The notes under the pieces are model-generated. The model had not been told where the DNA came from. It searched no databases and saw nothing but the letters and a program-made list of their open reading frames with translations. DNA of 64,000 nucleotides, taken from assembly GCA_965204875.1 (NCBI GenBank), contig OZ242020.1, positions 930,001 to 994,000 of the forward strand. Direction: 5' to 3'. Origin of the DNA: Aldehydirespirator sp965204875. GTDB taxonomy: Bacteria; Actinomycetota; Acidimicrobiia; Acidimicrobiales; Aldehydirespiratoraceae. Made by a program: the position numbers and the translations under genes. Within the stretch, counting starts at the first letter, position 1. Each line of letters starts with the position of its first letter. Below are positions 58,295 through 64,000 of this stretch, one piece after another.

Positions 58295-58373
58295 CGCTTG
58301 CGATCATACTCGGTTTTCGTGCCAGATGCAAGACGATGCAGGTTTCGTGCGGGAGCACCGGGAGAGTCCTGCC

Positions 58374-59278
58374 GTTGAGCCGCGGACCGCCAGGACGATG
58401 GTGGTGAGCGCGAGTATCAGCGGCTGCGCGCTAAGCGCAGCCTGCAGATCTGGGACGCTGATGATGGCACGGTGCAGTTGCACAGCGTGTTTGATCCCGT
58501 GACCGGCAAGCGCATTGGCAAGCGGCTGCGCGCTGAGGCGGGCCGGATGTATGACGCTGACAAGAATGCAGCCGCCCGCGGCGGGCTTGGCGAACTGTCG
58601 GAGGCTGGGCGGCGCGCCTTCGAGCAGTGCATGGCCGACGTCCTCGACAACCTCACCTCACACACCGCGGCGACAACGACCGGCAGCAGGGGCACAAGCG
58701 CAGCTCCGCGCACGAACACCCAGACCGGCACGAAGATGAGCGCGGGCACGGGTCCGCTCTTTGGTACGCGCCCCGAGGTGGACTCATCGCGAGGCGCGGA
58801 GCGCGACAAGAGCGGCATTCCAGGTCACGGGATTGACGCGGGCTCGATGACGGGCACTGGTCGGGACGGACCTGAGAGCGCAGGCACGGGCTCGCCGGCG
58901 GGTGCGGGTTCAGTCGATGGTGCGAGCATCGACCCCGGCCGACCCATCAACACCGGCATCAGCGCCGGCGGGGGCAGCGATGCGCTCAAAGACCGACTCG
59001 CAGGGCTCTGCCACCGGCACGCACCAATGTGCCGACCGGCCCACCGACCCCGAAGCAGCACGCCTCCCGGTAGTACCACCGAACTCACGCCGGGGTGCCG
59101 GCCAGCCCACGGTTCGGAGGCGGGATGCCTTACGGTGGGACCAGCGAACTCAGACCGGGGTGCTGATCAACTCACCGACGCACCGGCGGGACCCGTCACC
59201 GGCGGGGGTTTCCCGCAGTGTCTGGGCCAGTTCGCCTATGTGATCACAGACAGCCCCATGAACTGGTCACGGTCCTAG
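58374..59278 (+). pseudogene. DUF222 (13E12) gene remnant without start and HNH domain
   Basis: ADRQDDGGEREYQRLRAKRS and FDPVTGKRIGKRLRAEAGRM then YDADKNAA align closely with the protein at 8583-10385. The N-terminal 170 or so residues and the HNH domain are missing, and the rest is Gly/Ser/Thr linker. It ends against the ccmH/I gene, whose 3' end is partly repeated there. Confidence 0.8.
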
Positions 59279-59302
59279 GGTTTCCCGCAGTGTCTGTGCC
59301 AG
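59206..59302. repeat. Direct repeat of the ccmH/I 3' end
   Basis: GGGTTTCCCGCAGTGTCTG occurs at about 59207 and 59278. The second copy encodes the last residues of the ccmH/I product (QTLRETL). Spacing about 71 bp. Confidence 0.85.
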
Positions 59303-60742
59303 GCTGACCAGGCTGGGGGGCGGGTCGTCCAGGGCGTCGAAGTTGTTGAGGTCGGACTTGGCTGCGCTGAGGTTGCCGGTCTGTGACAGGGCGATGGCCC
59401 GGTAGACGAGGGCGCTGGGGTGGTGGGGCTCGACCGATAGAGCCTCGTTGAGATACTCGATGCTGAGTTGCACGAGTTCTGGCTCGCCGGTGCGTGCCAG
59501 CAGCCAGCCTCGGGCGGCCAGGGCATCGACCTCGCCGGGGTGTGACTCCAGCAGCCAGTCGATCATCTGCAGCGCTTCCAGCAGGCAGCCCTCACATCCC
59601 TGCGACGCTCTGGCCTCGGCTGCGGCGAGCGTCTCGGCGATGGTCAGCCCCGAGTCCGCGAAGGCGGCGCGGTCGGGCTGCGAGTACACGGCGTCCACCC
59701 GGGCGAGCGCAGCCGCGCCGAGGGCGTCGGCGACGCGCTCACGCACGCGGGCCTGCTCCACCAGCGTCCGGGCGTCGGGTGACGGGTCGAGGCTGTCGAA
59801 CACGGCCAACTCGGTCGCGGCCCGCCCTGCGTCGCCTGACTCCAGGGCGACGATGGCGCGGAACAGCCTGGCGTCGCTGTAATCGGGGTCGGATGCGATG
59901 GCGTCGTCCAGATACGCCGCAGCCGCGGTCGAGTCACCGCGGCGCGATGTGAGCCAGCCCCGGTAGGTGAGTGCCTCAGCGTTGGAGGGCTGCTGGCCCA
60001 GGGCCTCGTCGTAGAGGCTGATGGCAGCGTCGATGTCGCCGTTGTTGAAGGCATCAAGAGCACGGAAGTTGAGTTCCCTCGCGGTGACACGGATCTCGCC
60101 GGTGAGCGACTCGCCGACGCCGCGGCTGCCCGAGAAGCGGGCCACGAACACACCCGCGGCAGTCGTGAACAGCACCACCGCCGCAGTGACCGCGGCCGCG
60201 GTTCGCCAGCGCCGGCGGGGTGACCTTGAGCGGGCAGCGGGACTGCCGGGCTTTGCTGCGGCCTGCGGGATAGCCGCCCGGTGCCCGCGCCCGCCGGGAC
60301 CAAGCGCAGCACCTTCGGGGCCGCCGGGCTTTGCTGCCGCCTGCCGGCGCGCTGAGCGCAGCGTCAGCACCAGCACGGCCCCTATGCCCCCGCCGGCCAC
60401 CAGCGGCAGGATCCACACCAGGCTCGAGAGTCCCGAGGCGGGCGGGTTGTAGTCCGTCTCGGTGCCGTAGACGGCGACGATGTTGCGGCGGATCTCGTCA
60501 TCGCTGCGGCCATCGTCCACCCACACCGCGATCTGGCGGCGGATCTCACGTGCCACCGAGACATCGCTCTCGGCCACCGACTGCCCGGCACACACCGGGC
60601 ATGCGAAGCGTTGGGCCAGCTCATGGGCGCGGTCGGCGTTGGACTTGGGCGGGCCCTCGGCCACGGCCCCGTAGAGAAACGCCCCGAGCGCAACGACGAC
60701 GGCCGCTATCCAGCTCCAGGCGCGGCGGCTGATGATCCTCAT
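59267..60742 (-). CDS. ccmH: Cytochrome c maturation fusion CcmH-CcmI (TPR)
   Basis: 491 residues. A membrane anchor is followed by the CcmH thiol-oxidoreductase motif RFACPVCAGQSVAESD (LRCxxCxxQ type) and a helical REIRRQIAVWVDDGRSDDEI segment. A second membrane helix, a Pro/Gly linker, a third helix (AAVTAAVVLFTTAAGVFVA) and a C-terminal TPR region of about 280 residues follow (DAFNNGDIDAAISLYDEALG). CcmH reduces apocytochrome CxxCH with CcmG, and the CcmI part holds the apocytochrome. ATG 60742 starts the first anchor. Last gene of the ccm group here. Confidence 0.88.
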   Translation of the reverse strand: MRIISRRAWSWIAAVVVALGAFLYGAVAEGPPKSNADRAHELAQRFACPVCAGQSVAESDVSVAREIRRQIAVWVDDGRSDDEIRRNIVAVYGTETDYNPPASGLSSLVWILPLVAGGGIGAVLVLTLRSARRQAAAKPGGPEGAALGPGGRGHRAAIPQAAAKPGSPAARSRSPRRRWRTAAAVTAAVVLFTTAAGVFVARFSGSRGVGESLTGEIRVTARELNFRALDAFNNGDIDAAISLYDEALGQQPSNAEALTYRGWLTSRRGDSTAAAAYLDDAIASDPDYSDARLFRAIVALESGDAGRAATELAVFDSLDPSPDARTLVEQARVRERVADALGAAALARVDAVYSQPDRAAFADSGLTIAETLAAAEARASQGCEGCLLEALQMIDWLLESHPGEVDALAARGWLLARTGEPELVQLSIEYLNEALSVEPHHPSALVYRAIALSQTGNLSAAKSDLNNFDALDDPPPSLVSLAQTLRETLGP

Positions 60743-60889
60743 CGCGATTGTGGTTGCCCTTCCAGCCTGGACGGTCGGGGGATGCAAATGCGGCGACTCT
60801 TCCTCATGGCGCGTCCCTGTGGTTCACGGACGACTTGATCCAGGGGAAACACAGCGGCGGCACGACGTCACATAATCCTCACGGCACGA

Positions 60890-61522
60890 CTAGGTGCCGG
60901 CTGTCAGCTGGGCGATCACGTTGTCGATGGCGTCGGCGGTGACGCCGCCGAGCTGCTTCCACGCAACCACCCCCGACGGCGCTACCAGGTAGGACTCGGG
61001 CACGCCCGTCACGCCGTAGGCGACCGCCGCCGCAGTGGCGCCATCGGCCAGCACCGGCCAGTCCCCGCCGTGGGTGGCGAAGAACTCGGCCACCCGCTGC
61101 ACGCTGTCGTCGAACACCACCGAGACGACCCGGGCGTCACCGGACTCCGCGTGGCGGTCATTGAAGGCGATCAGTTCGGGGTGTTCGATCACGCACGGCA
61201 CGCAGGTGGTGGAGAAGAAGTTGACGAGCACCCAGCGACCCCGCCAATCGTCCAGATCAAAGGGCTCACCGGCTGTGGTCGCACCCACCACAGCAGGCGC
61301 CAACTGTCCCAGCAGCGGGCTCGATCCCCTGCGCTCGGGGGCAGAGTCGCGGGTGGCGAGCAGCAACACCAGCAGCGCCGTGAGCACCGCGACCGGCACG
61401 ACGATCCACACCGCCCGAGCGCCACGGCGAGGCGACGACCGGCCGGATGACGGTTGTCCAGGCGATAGCGATCCGGGAGACGGCCCTGAAGCCTCCAACC
61501 CGCTCACCGCTTGAGATGCCAT
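60890..61522 (-). CDS. ccmG: Thioredoxin-like thiol reductase CcmG/DsbE
   Basis: 210 residues. An N-terminal Pro/Ser-rich stretch, one membrane anchor (WIVVPVAVLTALLVLLLAT), then an extracytoplasmic thioredoxin fold with WVLVNFFSTTCVPCVIEHPE (active site CVPC) and the cis-Pro in YGVTGVPESYLV. It keeps apocytochrome c thiols reduced for heme attachment. The ATG overlaps the end of ccmF by 19 bp. Confidence 0.92.
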   Translation of the reverse strand: MASQAVSGLEASGPSPGSLSPGQPSSGRSSPRRGARAVWIVVPVAVLTALLVLLLATRDSAPERRGSSPLLGQLAPAVVGATTAGEPFDLDDWRGRWVLVNFFSTTCVPCVIEHPELIAFNDRHAESGDARVVSVVFDDSVQRVAEFFATHGGDWPVLADGATAAAVAYGVTGVPESYLVAPSGVVAWKQLGGVTADAIDNVIAQLTAGT

Positions 61523-63579
61523 GACCCGGCGCCGGCATCCTGGGGAATCTGCACGGATGAAGACAGACCAGCCGCGGCAAGCGAGGGCGGCACCTCCACT
61601 TCGTCGGTCGGCACCTCGCCGCTCGGCTCGGCGGTGTCGGCCTGCTCGATCCTGCGTGCCGGTCGACCACCGGGAAGCAGGCACAGCACCGTGCCCACCG
61701 CCATCACGATGCCACCCAGCCACAGCCACACGATCAACGGCTGAACCGTCACCCTCAAGATCACCCGACTCGCAGCGCCGGCATTGTCACCGCCGTCGGG
61801 AAAGGACAGCACCGACAGGGCCACATCGTTGCGCCAGGTCGACCGGACCGAGGGGATGCCGATGGTGCGTCCCGCGAAGGGGTACGTGGCGATGGCGGGG
61901 GCGTAGGTCTTGGACCCGTCCACCCGGACATACGCAGAGCGCTCGGTGCGGTTGCTGTGCACGGTCACCGCCGAGCCGACGTAGCTGACCTCGTGCCCGG
62001 CGATCACAGCCGACTGGCCGGGGGTGAGATCGAACTCTCCCTGGCGGACGTAGGACTGGCTCGACGCCAGCGCCACCGCGATCAGCACCACGCCCAGATG
62101 CACGACCATGCCGCCGCTGCTGCGGCCGGCCATACCCCGCAGCCCGTGCCTGCGCACCGAGGCCGCCAGTTGCCGCAGCGCCGCGCCGCCGGCGAACCCG
62201 CCCAGACCGTAGGCCAGCATCGGCGCCCAGCCACGGCCACCCAGCACAGCAGCCGCCAGCAGCACCAGGGCCGCGATCCAAGCCGGTGCCAGCAGCCGCC
62301 GGCTCAGCAGCGGCGCCGAGGTGGCGCTCCAGGGCAGCATCGGGGCCACGGCCATCAGGAACAGCAGCGCCAGACCCACGGGCCGGGTCATGCGGTCGAA
62401 GTACGGGTTGCCGACGGACATGGTGCGGCCGTCGATGGCCTCGACGATCAGCGGGAACACGGTGCCCAGCAGCACCACGAAAGCGAACGCGGCGAAGAGC
62501 GCGTTGTTGGCCAGGAACGCCCCCTCCCGTGACACCGGCGAGCTGATGGCGCCGGTGCTTCGCAGCCGGTCGCCGCGCCAGGCGATCAGCACCAGCGACA
62601 CTGCCACCACGACCGCGAAGAGGCCGAGGATGGCCGGCCCGATGCCCGACTCGGTGAAGGCGTGCACCGAATCCAGCACTCCCGAGCGGGTTAGGAACGT
62701 GCCCAGGATCGTCAGCGAGAACGTGGCGATGATCAGCGACAGGTTCCAGACGCGCAGCATGCCGCGACGCTCCTGCACGATCACCGAGTGCAGGAAGGCC
62801 GTGCCCGTCAGCCACGGCAGCAGCGAGGCGTTCTCGACGGGATCCCAGGCCCAGTAGCCGCCCCAGCCGAGCGTCTCGTAGCTCCACCACGCCCCGAGGA
62901 CTATCCCGAGAGTCAGGCAACCCCAGGCGACGACCGTCCAACGCCGCGTGGCGACCAGCCAGCCCTCGCCCAGCCGGCCGGTGGCCAGCGCCGCGATGGC
63001 GAAGGCGAAGGGAACCGTGAAACCGACATAGCCCAGGTAGAGGATCGGCGGGTGGAACGCCATCAGGATGTGGTTCTGCAGCAGCGGGTTGGGGCCGGGG
63101 CCGTCGTAGCCGGCAGGCACCTCCACCGCGCGGAACGGCGCGGCCGGGCCCATCATCAGCGCGAAGAAGAAGGCGCTGACGAGGAACATCACCAGCAGCG
63201 CCCAAGCGAGCATCACGTCGTTGTCGCGGTCGCGGAACCTGACGGCGACAGCCACGGCGTAGCCGCACAGCACCAGCACCCACAGCAGGATCGACCCCTC
63301 CAGTGCCGACCACAGCGTGGCCACGTTGAACACGGCCGGCGTGGTGGAAGAGCCGTTGTCGGCCACGAACTTGACGGTGAAGTCGCGCGTGATCAGCGCC
63401 CGTTCCATCACCACCACGGCAACGACCGCGGCGGCGGCCATCACAAAGACCATCCGGCGTACGTCGCGCCCCCAGCGCCGATGACGCCCGGCGACACCGA
63501 GAGCGGCGACCACCGCACCCACCACAGCGGCGCCCAGTCCCATGGCCACGGCCGCCGAGCCGGCGGCGACGTTGCTCAT
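61504..63579 (-). CDS. ccmF: Heme lyase subunit CcmF
   Basis: 691 residues, polytopic membrane protein of the heme-handling family. FNVATLWSALEGSILLWVLV and HPPILYLGYVGFTVPF precede the tryptophan-rich WWSYETLGWGGYWAWDPVEN heme-presenting loop. SLTILGTFLTRSGVLDSVHA follows, and the late periplasmic loop contains FPLIVEAIDGRTMSVGNPYF. It transfers heme from CcmE to apocytochrome c. It follows ccmE by about 15 bp. Confidence 0.95.
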   Translation of the reverse strand: MSNVAAGSAAVAMGLGAAVVGAVVAALGVAGRHRRWGRDVRRMVFVMAAAAVVAVVVMERALITRDFTVKFVADNGSSTTPAVFNVATLWSALEGSILLWVLVLCGYAVAVAVRFRDRDNDVMLAWALLVMFLVSAFFFALMMGPAAPFRAVEVPAGYDGPGPNPLLQNHILMAFHPPILYLGYVGFTVPFAFAIAALATGRLGEGWLVATRRWTVVAWGCLTLGIVLGAWWSYETLGWGGYWAWDPVENASLLPWLTGTAFLHSVIVQERRGMLRVWNLSLIIATFSLTILGTFLTRSGVLDSVHAFTESGIGPAILGLFAVVVAVSLVLIAWRGDRLRSTGAISSPVSREGAFLANNALFAAFAFVVLLGTVFPLIVEAIDGRTMSVGNPYFDRMTRPVGLALLFLMAVAPMLPWSATSAPLLSRRLLAPAWIAALVLLAAAVLGGRGWAPMLAYGLGGFAGGAALRQLAASVRRHGLRGMAGRSSGGMVVHLGVVLIAVALASSQSYVRQGEFDLTPGQSAVIAGHEVSYVGSAVTVHSNRTERSAYVRVDGSKTYAPAIATYPFAGRTIGIPSVRSTWRNDVALSVLSFPDGGDNAGAASRVILRVTVQPLIVWLWLGGIVMAVGTVLCLLPGGRPARRIEQADTAEPSGEVPTDEVEVPPSLAAAGLSSSVQIPQDAGAGSWHLKR

Positions 63580-63594
63580 GTCGAGTCCGCCCCG

Positions 63595-64000
63595 CTAGCC
63601 GGCCTGCGAGCCACCCTCGCCGGCTTCGGTGACCCGCTGCTCGTAGTCGTCGCGGTCGCGGTAGTCGTTGTCGTGCTTCACCAGCATCCGGTCCGACGAG
63701 AAGTGCCAGCCGTCGGCGGCCGCCGAGCCCGATCCCGGCTGCCAGGAGCCCTCCAGCACGACCGGCACTCCCGGCTGGAACAGCTCGGGCGGATCGCCGC
63801 TGTGCAACACATCGACCACCGCCCCATCGAAGCCCACCGCGAAGGCCAGCACCGGCCGGTCGTCGTCGAAGGTCTCCACGGCCTCACCCACCGGGGTGCC
63901 CTGCATCCGGAATCGCCGCGAGCCGAGCTCGTCCCGGCTCTCCACAGCCTCGTCGACGTTGTAGAAGAACAGCGCGGCGTCGCCCAGGAGGTTGTTGACG
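63595..64000 (-). CDS. ccmE: Heme chaperone CcmE (N-terminus beyond window)
   Basis: The C-terminal 134 residues of an OB-fold heme chaperone. FRMQGTPVGEAVETFDDDRP, VVLEGSWQPG and MLVKHDNDY are visible; the His in KHDNDY is at the position of the covalent heme-binding His. The signal anchor lies outside the window. The C-terminal tail is acidic and short. Confidence 0.88.
   Translation of the reverse strand, partial: VNNLLGDAALFFYNVDEAVESRDELGSRRFRMQGTPVGEAVETFDDDRPVLAFAVGFDGAVVDVLHSGDPPELFQPGVPVVLEGSWQPGSGSAAADGWHFSSDRMLVKHDNDYRDRDDYEQRVTEAGEGGSQAG

Overview
The window is high-GC DNA from an actinobacterium, most plausibly of the Acidimicrobiia type. The reasons are mycofactocin genes (mftA/B/C and mftD), an F420-type luciferase-like oxidoreductase, a DUF3107 protein, DUF222/13E12 HNH proteins, a CXXC-less Mrp, and a System I (Ccm) cytochrome c maturation cluster. 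The lineage is inferred from family content only; there is no rRNA or tRNA gene that I can see.

Layout. 1-8156 is a mycofactocin neighbourhood: mftC-mftB-mftA on the minus strand, then a divergent cytosine-deaminase-like amidohydrolase, a Rieske oxygenase beheaded by an IS3-family element, an acyl-CoA synthetase, and mftD 13 bp behind it. 8157-19198 is an accessory island. It holds a 72-bp tandem repeat, a DUF222-HNH protein, two independently inserted 1352-bp ISL3-family elements with intact 8-bp target duplications, decaying Ala-rich lipoprotein genes, overlapping small ORFs with a 144-bp internal duplication, hipBA, and a DNA methyltransferase fused to an HNH domain.

19199-31229 is mostly metabolism and transport: an LLM oxidoreductase, an unusual branched-chain-type ABC transporter made of two fusion proteins (MFS-LivF and LivH-LivM-LivG), an O-methyltransferase, an MscS channel and modABC. 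31277-41085 is a second accessory region: a large secreted 21-repeat RCC1-like gene split by an identical second copy of the IS3 element, homopolymer tracts, a mosaic scrap of two nearby genes, an orphan antitoxin with a truncated PIN toxin, and a type IIG-like restriction-modification enzyme carrying a (TGAC)17 tract inside its reading frame.

41085-57259 is mostly housekeeping: a DUF1214 protein, an S9 peptidase, bacterioferritin, an AlbA/Schlafen-type regulator behind a 14-bp-arm palindrome, etfBA, a diacylglycerol kinase, GDPD, DUF3107, Mrp, a SixA-like phosphatase, an HD-domain oxygenase-like protein, a DUF3179 lipoprotein and an SLH-CAP surface protein. 57299-59278 is a decayed accessory patch with a DUF222 remnant. 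59267-64000 is ccmE-ccmF-ccmG-ccmH/I on the minus strand, running off the right edge.

Recurring themes are (i) simple repeats placed where slippage could switch a restriction enzyme and a surface protein, (ii) imperfect tandem duplications of about 45-72 bp that begin at or near the 3' ends of genes at several sites, and (iii) gene decay around mobile elements.
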